From the NCBI GenBank assembly GCA_902571975.1, contig CACGED010000003.1:1-64000 (forward strand): a stretch of 64,000 nt of DNA, given 5' to 3'. Numbering within the stretch: position 1 is the first letter of the stretch; each line of letters opens with the position of its first letter. Of this stretch, positions 26,226 to 34,850 are shown piece after piece. The position numbers and the translations under genes are program-made. The notes under the pieces were generated by a model, which had not been told where the DNA came from, made no database searches, and saw only the letters and a program-made list of their open reading frames with translations. The DNA comes from an uncultured Pelagibacteraceae bacterium (GTDB taxonomy: Bacteria; Pseudomonadota; Alphaproteobacteria; Pelagibacterales; Pelagibacteraceae).

Positions 26226-27459
26226 AAAAGGAATTTCAGTTATAGATCAAGGAGATAGACTTGGTTTTTGGGGTGGAAAATTTGGTGGAAATTTTGTGCC
26301 TGAAACACTTAAAAAACCTATAGAAGATCTTGAAATACAATTTAATAAATTAAAAAATGACAAAAACTTTATAAAAGAAAGAGATAGGTATTTCAAAAAT
26401 TGGATCGGGACACCCACAAGATTTATCAAGTTAAATAATTTAACAAAATATGTTGGTGGAGCACAGATTTGGTCAAAAGTTGTATCTGATGCTAATGGAG
26501 GGGCCCATAAAATTTACAATGCAACTGTACATTGCTTAATGGCTAAAAGGTCTGGAAAGAAAGTAATAATTGGTGACACCGGCGCCGGATACGCTGGTAA
26601 GATGTTAAGTATGGCAGCTAAGAAATTTGGTTTGAAATGTAAAATATTTATGGGTGCAAAAGATATTAAAAGACAACAACCAAATGTTAAAGCAATGAAA
26701 GAAAATGGTGCAGACGTAATTCCTGTATACTCTGGAAGTCAAACACTTGTAGATGCTGTATCTGAATGTATGAGATATTGGGTTGCTAATTGCGATACAA
26801 CTGCAATGTGTGTGGGTAGTACGGTGGGACCTGCAATTTTTGTTCGAATATGCGGATGGAGTACCAGTCAAATCTCAAGAGAACTTAAAGTGCAATTAAT
26901 AAATGAATTTGGTGATGTTCCTAAAAAACTTAAACTATATAATTGTGTAGGAGGAGGTTCCTCAAGTTTTGGTTTTTGGAATGAATTTATGGATTATGAC
27001 AAAAAACAAGTTGAGTTTATTGGGGTTGAAGCAGGAGGACCAACCAAAAGTAAAAGGCATGCAGCTCCTTTAACTTATGGTTCAAAAATCGGTATACTTC
27101 ATGGTGCAGCTCAATATGTAAATCAAAATAGAGATGGTCAGATTGAAGAGACTGAGTCAATTTCTGCAGGTCTTGATTATCCAGGAATTTCTCCACTCCA
27201 TTGCTTTTTAAAAGATACCAAGCGCGCAAGGTATACAGCAGCTAGTGATGAAGAAGCTTTAAAAGCTTACCAAATAGTAACAAAATATGAAAATTTAAGA
27301 CCTTCGCTTGAACCAAGTCACGCATTCTCTGTAGCAATCAAAGAAGCAAAAAGATTTAGTAAGGATACAATAGTAATTATTAATAGTTGTGGAGATGCAT
27401 ACAAGGACCGTGGAATTTTAGAAAAAAAGTTGGGAAAAAAATATGTTAAATCCAATTAG
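26215..27459 (+). CDS. trpB: Tryptophan synthase beta chain, divergent
   Basis: PLP enzyme that joins indole and serine. The fold is recognisable: GGNFVPETL, the PLP lysine in GAHK (Lys99, Salmonella Lys87), CVGGGSSSFGFW, ISAGLDYPGISPLH and LEPSHA. Catalytic and allosteric sites deviate. The E-T-G-A-G-Q-H-G block reads DTGAGYAG, so Glu109 becomes Asp121. Lys167, the partner of TrpA Asp56, becomes Val179. G-P-H-P reads GPAI, and G-G-G-S-N reads GGGSS. 414 residues. It overlaps trpA by 17 bases. Confidence 0.88.
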   Translation: MKLKKGISVIDQGDRLGFWGGKFGGNFVPETLKKPIEDLEIQFNKLKNDKNFIKERDRYFKNWIGTPTRFIKLNNLTKYVGGAQIWSKVVSDANGGAHKIYNATVHCLMAKRSGKKVIIGDTGAGYAGKMLSMAAKKFGLKCKIFMGAKDIKRQQPNVKAMKENGADVIPVYSGSQTLVDAVSECMRYWVANCDTTAMCVGSTVGPAIFVRICGWSTSQISRELKVQLINEFGDVPKKLKLYNCVGGGSSSFGFWNEFMDYDKKQVEFIGVEAGGPTKSKRHAAPLTYGSKIGILHGAAQYVNQNRDGQIEETESISAGLDYPGISPLHCFLKDTKRARYTAASDEEALKAYQIVTKYENLRPSLEPSHAFSVAIKEAKRFSKDTIVIINSCGDAYKDRGILEKKLGKKYVKSN

Positions 27460-28243
27460 TCTCGCATTTAAAAAAGCAAAAAAAGAGAAAAGACCAGCGC
27501 TACTTACTTATACTGTTGCTGGTGATAGTTCAAAGAAACAGTCTTTAAATATTCTCAAAGCAATCTCAAATTATGCAGATATTTTAGAAGTTGGTATACC
27601 TCATAACACACCAGTTGCAGATGGGGGTCAAATTCAAACTAGTGCTTATAGAGCAATCAAAAATGGTATTAAGATGAATGATATTTTTAAAATTGTCAGT
27701 GATTTTAACAAAAGCAAAAATTCAAAACCAGTGATATTTATGGGTTATTACAATATGATTTTTCAATATGGTGAAAGTAATTTTTTAAATAAATGTAAGA
27801 AATCAGGTGTTAATGGTTTAATTGTTGTTGATTTACCATGGCCAGAAAACAAAATTTTTTCAAAGAAATGTAAAAAAAATTCAATTAATTTTATCCAATT
27901 ATTATCTCCCACAACATCAAATAAAAGACTTAAAAATATTACAAAAGATTCTCATGATATGATTTATTATATAAGTATGTTATCCACCACGGGAGGAAAG
28001 CTTAAAGTTTCACCAAAAAAAATATTGGCTAATTACGATAAAATAAAAAAAATAAGTCCTAAAAAAAATTGTGTTATTGGTTTTGGAATAACTGAAAAAA
28101 ATGTATCAAATTTTAAAAATACAGATGGACTAGTTGTTGGTAGTCAAATTTGTAAAGAAATTACTAGAAGTTTAAACAATAGACAAAATCCTGTCATAAA
28201 TGTAAGTAGGATGGTTAGTAAACTAAGAGATAAAATATCATGA
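27443..28243 (+). CDS. trpA: Tryptophan synthase alpha chain, divergent
   Basis: Cleaves indoleglycerol phosphate to indole. The catalytic Glu49 (DILEVGIP) and Asp60 (VADGG) are kept at the same residue numbers as in E. coli. Loop 2 is altered: P-F-S-D-P reads PHNTP, so Asp56, which salt-bridges to TrpB Lys167, is Thr56. Loop 6 keeps the key Thr as STTGGK in place of G-V-T-G-A. Phosphate-site blocks GFGITEKNV and VVGSQI remain. 266 residues. Its TGA overlaps the accD ATG. Confidence 0.88.
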   Translation: MLNPISLAFKKAKKEKRPALLTYTVAGDSSKKQSLNILKAISNYADILEVGIPHNTPVADGGQIQTSAYRAIKNGIKMNDIFKIVSDFNKSKNSKPVIFMGYYNMIFQYGESNFLNKCKKSGVNGLIVVDLPWPENKIFSKKCKKNSINFIQLLSPTTSNKRLKNITKDSHDMIYYISMLSTTGGKLKVSPKKILANYDKIKKISPKKNCVIGFGITEKNVSNFKNTDGLVVGSQICKEITRSLNNRQNPVINVSRMVSKLRDKIS

Positions 28244-29169
28244 ATTGGCTAACAAAGGCTATAAATTTTGGGGAAAAAATAAAGAAGGTACTTCGAAAAA
28301 GACCTTCAAAAGAGGATATAGCAAATTCAGATTGGACTAGTTGTTGCAAAGGTCCAATATTAAAGAAAGACTTAGAGAATAATTTGTGGGTTTGTAATCT
28401 TTGTGGAAAGCATCATAGAATTAGTTGTAGACAAAGGTTTGACATAGTATTCGGAAAAAACGCTTATCAAATTTTAGAGTCTCCAATACCTACAGAAGAT
28501 CCATTGAATTGGGTTGACACAAAATCTTACAAAGACAGACTTAAAATTGCGAGGAAGAAGACAAACCAAAATTGTGCGGTAATGATTGCTAAAGGAAAAA
28601 TAAATGGAATAGAAGTAACAGCAGGTGCAATAAACTTTGATTTTATTGGAGGATCAGTTGGTGCTGCTGAGGGAGAAGCAATTATTTATGGAGTACAACA
28701 TGCAATAGATAATCAAACGCCTTACATATTTTTTCCTTGTGGAGGTGGACAAAGAATGTTCGAGTCAACAATTGCTTTAGCAAATATGACTAGAACAACA
28801 CTTGCAATTAATGAACTTAAAAATAATAATTTACCTTACATTGTGTGTTTTACGGATCCTACAGCTGGTGGAATAACTGCCTCTTTTGCAATGTTAGGAG
28901 ATATTCATCTGGCAGAACCTGGATGTCTAATCGCCTTTGCAGGAAAAAGGGTAATTCAAGCAACTGTTAAGGAAGAATTAAGCTCTGATTTTCAAACAGC
29001 TGAATTTGTTGAGAAACATGGCTTTGTCGACAGAGTAGTACATAGAAAAGATATACAAAAAGAAGTAGGTAACCTTCTATCGATATTGCTTAGAAAAAAT
29101 TCTGATATACATTTAGAAAATTTAAATGAAACTTCAGAAACTAATATCCAAACTAGAGAAGCATCATAA
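28240..29169 (+). CDS. accD: AccD, acetyl-CoA carboxylase carboxyltransferase beta, modified zinc knuckle
   Basis: Beta half of the carboxyltransferase; partner AccA is at 4722. The core has GGSVGAAEGEAI, DPTAGGITASFAMLGD, AEPGCLIAFAGKRVIQ and the GFVDRVV tail. The zinc ribbon normally uses C-x2-C-x15-C-x2-C. Here the first pair is CC (residues 35-36, two residues deleted), while the spacing to C52 and C55 is normal. The S-G-G-A-R-M-Q block reads GGGQRMFE. 309 residues. A long 44-base overlap with folC suggests tight coupling. Confidence 0.92.
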   Translation: MNWLTKAINFGEKIKKVLRKRPSKEDIANSDWTSCCKGPILKKDLENNLWVCNLCGKHHRISCRQRFDIVFGKNAYQILESPIPTEDPLNWVDTKSYKDRLKIARKKTNQNCAVMIAKGKINGIEVTAGAINFDFIGGSVGAAEGEAIIYGVQHAIDNQTPYIFFPCGGGQRMFESTIALANMTRTTLAINELKNNNLPYIVCFTDPTAGGITASFAMLGDIHLAEPGCLIAFAGKRVIQATVKEELSSDFQTAEFVEKHGFVDRVVHRKDIQKEVGNLLSILLRKNSDIHLENLNETSETNIQTREAS

Positions 29170-30391
29170 AAAAAAACTAGACTTATCTCTAGGAAGAACT
29201 TTTAATCTATTAAAAAAACTTGGCAATCCACAAGATAAATTAAAAAATGTTATCACAGTTGTTGGAACTAATGCTAAAGCAAGCATGTGCTATAGTCTTA
29301 GGTCAATACTAAACCAGGGCGGGTACAAAACTAATCTTTACACTTCTCCCCACCTACTCTCTTATACAGAAAGATACGTTTTTGAAGATAAGGAGATCAA
29401 TGAAGAAGATTTAATAGAATTACTGACTGATGTTGAAAAAACTTTAGGAGATGACAATGCAACATTATTTGAAATTTTAACATGTGCTTTTTTAAAATAT
29501 GCTGAAAGTTTTAAGGATAATATAAATATAATAGAAGCTGGATTATTTCATCAATTTGATAGCACCAATGTATTTAAAGAAAATTTGATCACACTTATTG
29601 GCGTAATTCATAATGATCATTTCCAGTGGCTTGAAAATAAATCAATTGAAGGGGTAATACATGAAAAAACAGCTAAACTTTTAAATTCAAATATATTCAT
29701 CAATAAACAAGTCAATAATGAAATAACAGATAAAATAGAAAAATCATTAGAAAAAAATACATCAAATAAATTTTTTTTTGGTAAAGAATTTAATATAACA
29801 AAATCCGAAAACGGATTTATTCAATATCAAGATCAGTTAGGGGAATTAGTATTACCTGAACCAAGTATTCTTGGAGATCATCAGCTATATAATATTAGTA
29901 CCTCAATTGCTGCATCAAGAAAGATTTTTAGTATTAAAGATGAACATATTGTAAATGGTATCAAAAATATTTCATTAAAAGCGAGACTTGAAGAGATAAA
30001 ATCTGGTAAATTAAAAGATATAGCTGGCAATAATAAACTAGTAATAGATGGTGGTCATAATATTAGTGCGAGTTTTTCTATTGCTAATTGGATTAAAAAT
30101 CAAAATGAAGAAGTAAACCTTATTGTAGGAATGATGAAAGACAAAGAACATGTAGAATTTATAAAAGCTTTTGAAAATATAGTAAATTCAATAACTTTAA
30201 TTGATATTCCTAATCAGGATGGAACAATATCAAAGGAAGATTTTAAAAAAAAGTTAGATGATTTAAAATTAAATCTAAAACTTTCCAATGGTATTGAAGA
30301 AAGTATAAAATCGTTATCAAAAAATGAAAACACTATTATACTGTTTGTTGGTTCGCTATATCTTGCTGGAGAAATTTTAAGCTTAAATTAG
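29126..30391 (+). CDS. folC: FolC-like folylpolyglutamate/dihydrofolate synthase, divergent
   Basis: Mur-ligase-fold enzyme expected to add glutamate to folates. It begins with the typical LEKHHKKKLDLSLGRT helix and LLKKLGNPQ. The P-loop G-T-N-G-K-G-S/T reads GTNAKASM (residues 47-54): the Lys is kept but both Gly are Ala. TSPHLLSYTERY is normal. E-V-G-L-G-G-R-L-D-A-T-N reads EAGLFHQFDSTN, losing the GGR. DGGHNISA marks the third motif. 421 residues. Location after accD is standard for alphaproteobacteria. Catalytic competence is uncertain. Confidence 0.85.
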   Translation: MKLQKLISKLEKHHKKKLDLSLGRTFNLLKKLGNPQDKLKNVITVVGTNAKASMCYSLRSILNQGGYKTNLYTSPHLLSYTERYVFEDKEINEEDLIELLTDVEKTLGDDNATLFEILTCAFLKYAESFKDNINIIEAGLFHQFDSTNVFKENLITLIGVIHNDHFQWLENKSIEGVIHEKTAKLLNSNIFINKQVNNEITDKIEKSLEKNTSNKFFFGKEFNITKSENGFIQYQDQLGELVLPEPSILGDHQLYNISTSIAASRKIFSIKDEHIVNGIKNISLKARLEEIKSGKLKDIAGNNKLVIDGGHNISASFSIANWIKNQNEEVNLIVGMMKDKEHVEFIKAFENIVNSITLIDIPNQDGTISKEDFKKKLDDLKLNLKLSNGIEESIKSLSKNENTIILFVGSLYLAGEILSLN

Positions 30392-30705
30392 ATATTTTCT
30401 TTTATCCAAGAAACAATTTCACTTTTTGGAACCGCTCCAACCTTAGTTGAAACATGATTTCCATCTTTCATCAAAATCATCGTAGGGATTCCTCTAACAC
30501 CATATTTTGTTGGCGTATTTGGCTCTTCATCAATGTTATGTTTTGCTACAGATAATTGGTCAGACATTTCATTTGAAATTTCTTCCAAGCTGGGAGCCAC
30601 CATATGGCATGGACCGCACCATTCTGCCCAAAAATCACAAATTAATATCTTATTATCTTTAACTAATTGATCAAAACTCTCGTCTGTAGATTTTACTGTT
30701 GCCAT
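30388..30705 (-). CDS. trxA: Thioredoxin
   Basis: 105-residue thiol-disulfide reductant with the active site FWAEWCGPCHMVAPSLEEI and the cis-Pro loop GIPTMILMKDG. No signal peptide, so it is cytoplasmic. It converges on folC with a 4-base stop overlap, and lies 66 bases downstream of sbcB. Confidence 0.96.
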   Translation of the reverse strand: MATVKSTDESFDQLVKDNKILICDFWAEWCGPCHMVAPSLEEISNEMSDQLSVAKHNIDEEPNTPTKYGVRGIPTMILMKDGNHVSTKVGAVPKSEIVSWIKENI

Positions 30706-30771
30706 ATAAGTTTTATATTAATTAATTTTATTTATTCAATAGTTAAAAATGCATAAATTGGATTTTATACA

Positions 30772-32205
30772 TTAAACATTCTCATACTTTTTTTGAATAG
30801 ACATTGCATAAGTATTAAATTCATCTAACAGAGCTAATTTTTCGTTATCATTTTCATTAGTATATTTTTCTCTTAAAGTATCGATTTCGTTATATAAAGT
30901 AGGTATTGTCCACCATTTCTCTTTTCTTTCACTTAGTATTCTTTTAGCGATTTCTCTTCTTATTGATTTATACATTGCTTCTGGCAAAACTTCTGGTGCT
31001 TCTTGAAAAATTATTTTTTTACCAAATCCAACCAATCTATCGTCATCAAATTTATCTAATAAATTTAATTTTTCTTTCCATGGTGCTGCATGCCAAGTAG
31101 GGAAAAGAGCAGTGTCTTTGTTTGAAGTAAATTTTGTATAAATACTCTCTTCTGCGTAAATATCCTCCTGAGATTTCGATTGTTCCTTTTCTTCTGCAAC
31201 TTCTCTTAAGGCTATTAAAATATTTTGAGAAAACTGTTCATTATTTTGAATAAATTCTGCTCTTTTTTTAATAACGTTTTTATCTAGTTTATTATAAGGC
31301 TCAACACTCATTCCATATTTTGCATCAATTATAATAGGAGCTTTGTTTGCACGAATTGTTCTTAAAAATTTTGGGGATTTTTTCATCTCTGTTTTTAATT
31401 CATTTATAGATTTATTTATTAAAGGTTGAATTTCTGTTTTCAAATCTATTGAGTAGTACCATCCTTGATAGATTGGGTGCATACAATGTTTTGGATGCAA
31501 TGGTATAACTAGATGAAGTCTAGATTTTCCATAATAATATTCATTTAAAGTTACAATTTCTCCCTTTTTCATTATAGTTTCTGTATCCGATTTATTTGCA
31601 GTCCTTAAAAAAGATTCCCAAGTATGCTCTTGTTTGTTTTTAACAATCTTTAAAATTTTTGCAGTTAATTCGGCATCAGCAAGTGCTGAGTGAGCATCAC
31701 TTGCATCAATGCCCTGCATTTGAGCTAAAGATGCAAGTTTAAATACAGGATTATTTTTTTCATTAATTTCTGTTTCTAAGATAGTTGGATCTACAGCATA
31801 CGCAGCTCGTGCAATGTTTATACCATCATGTCGTTTATTAGGTGCTGCATTAGTAATATAAGGATATCTAATATTTTTAAAAAACTCTTTCCTTATCATC
31901 TCTTCATCAAAATTAAGGCTGCTCCAACCTAAAAATATTGCAGGACTCCATTTTTTAAATATTTTTTCAACTTCGCCCAGCATTTGATAGTGACTTAAGT
32001 TTGTTTGAGTTAGTTGTTTTATTGATGTCTTGTTGACTATTAATGCCATGGCCTGAAATATCTCTCCTTCAGGCAAGCTACATCTTAGATTAAATCGATC
32101 TTTCTCTTTGAAGTTTTCATCGACTAAAATTCCACCAATTTCAATTATGCTACCAAAATCAGTGCTGGCACTTGATGACTCTATATCCCAAATTGCTAAA
32201 TTCAT
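30772..32205 (-). CDS. sbcB: Exodeoxyribonuclease I
   Basis: 3'-5' single-strand DNA exonuclease. DEDD-type catalytic residues: Asp and Glu in NLAIWDIESSSAST (exo I), Asp in GWSSLNFDEEMI (exo II), and the His-Asp pair in ASDAHSALADAELTAK (exo III). The C-terminal half carries the ExoI-specific SH3-like and helical region. At 477 residues it equals the family length. It lies upstream of trxA and downstream of a PD-(D/E)XK nuclease and rmuC, all on one strand. Confidence 0.9.
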   Translation of the reverse strand: MNLAIWDIESSSASTDFGSIIEIGGILVDENFKEKDRFNLRCSLPEGEIFQAMALIVNKTSIKQLTQTNLSHYQMLGEVEKIFKKWSPAIFLGWSSLNFDEEMIRKEFFKNIRYPYITNAAPNKRHDGINIARAAYAVDPTILETEINEKNNPVFKLASLAQMQGIDASDAHSALADAELTAKILKIVKNKQEHTWESFLRTANKSDTETIMKKGEIVTLNEYYYGKSRLHLVIPLHPKHCMHPIYQGWYYSIDLKTEIQPLINKSINELKTEMKKSPKFLRTIRANKAPIIIDAKYGMSVEPYNKLDKNVIKKRAEFIQNNEQFSQNILIALREVAEEKEQSKSQEDIYAEESIYTKFTSNKDTALFPTWHAAPWKEKLNLLDKFDDDRLVGFGKKIIFQEAPEVLPEAMYKSIRREIAKRILSERKEKWWTIPTLYNEIDTLREKYTNENDNEKLALLDEFNTYAMSIQKKYENV

Positions 32206-32329
32206 ATTTTTAACCTTAAATTAGCTATGTTTTGATGGGTTTTTGGAAAGTTTTTTAGGACTAAACCGTTGCATCTAAACAAGTAGCTTCTAGTTAGTTT
32301 TATCTCTTCTATGAAATGGTCTGTTAAAG

Positions 32330-33016
32330 TCAAGCTATATTATTCATCTCATAAAATTTTTTGACCCTGCCTAAGAATAAATTTTGATACATCTCTAATT
32401 CTGCACCTTCTATTTTAAATTCCTGAAACAAAATATCTTTTGTACAAAGTAAAATTATCCCAGCTTTCATCTTTGTTCCATGCACAACGTCATGAGCTAG
32501 AGTATATGCTCCAAGTTGTAAAAAATAATCTTGAATATAATCTGGTTTTTTTGGTTTATTACTTTGTTTAAAATCGATTACAACATCATTTCCCTGATAT
32601 ACACCAATTAAGTCAGCTGTGCCTGCATATTGTTCAGGATAATACAACGTTTCTTCAATTCCATATATTTCATCTAATTTATTATCTATACCTTTTTCAA
32701 TTATTTCTTTGGCCATATTTTTATATTGTTCATTACTTTCAAAGAAACTTTCATTGATACGTCCTCTTAAGTAATCCTCTATATATGAGTGCATTGATGT
32801 ACCTCTTGAAGATGCTTCTGTTTTAATTCTATTTGCCTCTTTAAAACCTACTCTCTCCTTCCAATTTGCTAAAGCAGCTTTTTCTTCCTCGGATTTAGTA
32901 GCGCTTAAAATTGTCGTTACACTTGGAAGTTTTTCTTCACCTAAAGAATATTTTCTATAACCGTCCTCAATTGATCTTGTAGATTTTGGATAATTAAATT
33001 TATTATTCCATTTCAT
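32330..33016 (-). CDS. PD-(D/E)XK superfamily exonuclease
   Basis: 228-residue nuclease-like protein. Catalytic signature: an upstream Glu/His region in SMHSYIEDYLRG, then GTADLIGVYQGNDVVIDFKQSNK, giving the D-x(n)-D-x-K triad, and a following QLGAYTLAHD helix. The N-terminal PSVTTIL block resembles phage and mitochondrial MGME1-like exonucleases. Likely a DNA-processing enzyme; polarity and partner are unknown. The 124 bases between its stop and the sbcB start contain no gene I can support. Confidence 0.75.
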   Translation of the reverse strand: MKWNNKFNYPKSTRSIEDGYRKYSLGEEKLPSVTTILSATKSEEEKAALANWKERVGFKEANRIKTEASSRGTSMHSYIEDYLRGRINESFFESNEQYKNMAKEIIEKGIDNKLDEIYGIEETLYYPEQYAGTADLIGVYQGNDVVIDFKQSNKPKKPDYIQDYFLQLGAYTLAHDVVHGTKMKAGIILLCTKDILFQEFKIEGAELEMYQNLFLGRVKKFYEMNNIA

Positions 33017-33052
33017 TAATTTCTTATATGAGAAATTATATTTAAATTAAAT

Positions 33053-34150
33053 TTATTTTTTGGCTTGTCTAGGAAGATCTTCAAGTTTTTCTACATTATC
33101 TGTTTTAAGAGCTTTTTCGAATTGCTCTGGATCTTTTATATTTTCCAAAGTTCTCGTGATAGATCTTGCATCCATTCCAAACTTATTTACAACAGACATA
33201 GCTTCTTCTAATTTTTTATTCAATACAATAATATTGTCAAAATGTCTTGAAAACCTTGTACTAATTGTTTTTAAATGAGTATATATTTCAGTTGCTCCCT
33301 TTTGAACTTTAAGTGATTGAAAACCCATGTGTAAAGACTGTAAGTAAGCAGATAAAGTGTTTGGACCACATATTACAACTTTGTGTTTTTTCATTAGTTC
33401 TTGGGTTAATAATTCTTTTGTGCTTGGATCTTGATATTCAGTCAATTCTTTATACAAGCTTTCCGTTGGCGCATAAACAATAGCAAAATCTGTAGTTTTT
33501 GGTGGAACTATGTATTTTTCATTTACACTTTTAGCTTTAACTTTGAAGGCTGATGCTAATTTTGCTCTTGCATCTGCAACAGCTCGTTTGTCATCTGAGT
33601 CATAACCATCAGTGATTGCTTTAAATTTTTCTACCGGGAAGTGGGAGTCAACTGGAACCATTACGTCGCCTTGAAGTTTAATTGCAAATTCAACGTTTTC
33701 ACTAGTATCCTCTTTCATTTTAACATTTGTCATGAATTGAGAGGCTGGTAATAAATCTTTAATTAAAGCATCCAAACTAAATTCAGCAAGTGTTCCATAT
33801 TTTTTTACACCAGCTAAAATTTTACTTATACCCTCTTGGCTTTGATTTAATAACTGAACCTGTTGGTTAAAATTTCCAACCTTTTCATCAACTTTAGTTA
33901 AGGCTTCTGTCATATCTTTGGTAACACCTGTTGAAAGGTTATTAAATGAAGTGGACATTGAACCTAATGAATTATTAATAGTACTATTTAAAGTTTCTTT
34001 TAAGGAGACAATTTCTGCTTTTAAATTAGCTATTTCCTCAACTTCTTTATTTTCGGTCTCTTCTTTGGGTTTTGGCCTTAAATTTAAATATAAAACCCCT
34101 AAAGTTGCACCAAGCAATAAAAGCAAGATTATCAATAGAATCGTATCCAT
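33053..34150 (-). CDS. rmuC: RmuC family DNA recombination protein
   Basis: Limits recombination between inverted repeats in E. coli; a restriction-like nuclease fold is proposed. An N-terminal membrane helix (TILLIILLLLLGATLGVLYL) is followed by a coiled coil (residues about 35-110) and the RmuC core with VDSHFPVEKFKAI, TTDFAIVYAPTESLY and VVICGPNTLSAYLQSLHMGF. 365 residues. It is grouped with two other nucleases on the same strand. Confidence 0.9.
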   Translation of the reverse strand: MDTILLIILLLLLGATLGVLYLNLRPKPKEETENKEVEEIANLKAEIVSLKETLNSTINNSLGSMSTSFNNLSTGVTKDMTEALTKVDEKVGNFNQQVQLLNQSQEGISKILAGVKKYGTLAEFSLDALIKDLLPASQFMTNVKMKEDTSENVEFAIKLQGDVMVPVDSHFPVEKFKAITDGYDSDDKRAVADARAKLASAFKVKAKSVNEKYIVPPKTTDFAIVYAPTESLYKELTEYQDPSTKELLTQELMKKHKVVICGPNTLSAYLQSLHMGFQSLKVQKGATEIYTHLKTISTRFSRHFDNIIVLNKKLEEAMSVVNKFGMDARSITRTLENIKDPEQFEKALKTDNVEKLEDLPRQAKK

Positions 34151-34172
34151 AGATTTTAGATAATAGTTAGAG

Positions 34173-34850
34173 TTAAGAGCTAAGCAAGTTTAAAATTTTC
34201 TTCAAACCTTTTTTGTTACTCAATTTTTTATTAAATACTAAAATTGCAGTGCTTTTAAGAATATTTCCATCTTTTAAGACTCTTAAATTATTCGCACGTA
34301 GGGTTTCTCCTGAACTAGTTATATCTGATAAAATTTCTGATGAACCAGTAAATGGATATACTTCAGTTGCTCCAAGAGAAGGAACTAATTTAAATTGAGT
34401 TACACCTTTTGAAAATAAAAACTCTCTAGTTAGATTTGGATATTTTGTTGCAACTCTCATTCTACTTTTCTTTTTATCTTTAAAATCAAAGGAAATTTCC
34501 TCTAAATCAGCAAGGGTCTGAATATCAATCCACTCGTCTGGTACAGCTAATACTAAAGTTGCATGTCCATATTCTAACCTTTTAGCAATAGTAACTTTGT
34601 TTTGTATGTTTAATTCAGATTCTTTTAGTAAATCATATCCTGAAAAACCAATATCTAGAGATCCATCACCTAATCTCTCTACAATTTCTCTGGCATGTAG
34701 ATAAATAATTTTAATACTTTTATTTCCTTTTATATATCCAAAGAGATCTCTTTCACCTCTTTCTGATAGAATTTTGAGCTTTTTACTTTTAAATATATTT
34801 AAGGTATCTTTTCTTAATCGGCCTTTACTTGGAATACCAATTTTAATCAT
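34173..34850 (-). CDS. hisG: ATP phosphoribosyltransferase, short form catalytic subunit
   Basis: First step of histidine synthesis. At 225 residues it is the short form, which lacks the C-terminal regulatory domain and needs HisZ; hisZ lies directly upstream and overlaps by 8 bases. Blocks include IGIPSKGRLRKDTLNIF, RLGDGSLDIGFSGYDLL and SLGATEVYPFTGSSEIL with the phosphoribosyl-binding loop. Confidence 0.93.
   Translation of the reverse strand: MIKIGIPSKGRLRKDTLNIFKSKKLKILSERGERDLFGYIKGNKSIKIIYLHAREIVERLGDGSLDIGFSGYDLLKESELNIQNKVTIAKRLEYGHATLVLAVPDEWIDIQTLADLEEISFDFKDKKKSRMRVATKYPNLTREFLFSKGVTQFKLVPSLGATEVYPFTGSSEILSDITSSGETLRANNLRVLKDGNILKSTAILVFNKKLSNKKGLKKILNLLSS

Noticed and set aside
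32206-32329. Possible small RNA between sbcB and the PD-(D/E)XK gene
   Set aside because: Slightly higher complexity than its surroundings, but no stable stem, promoter or known motif that I can defend.
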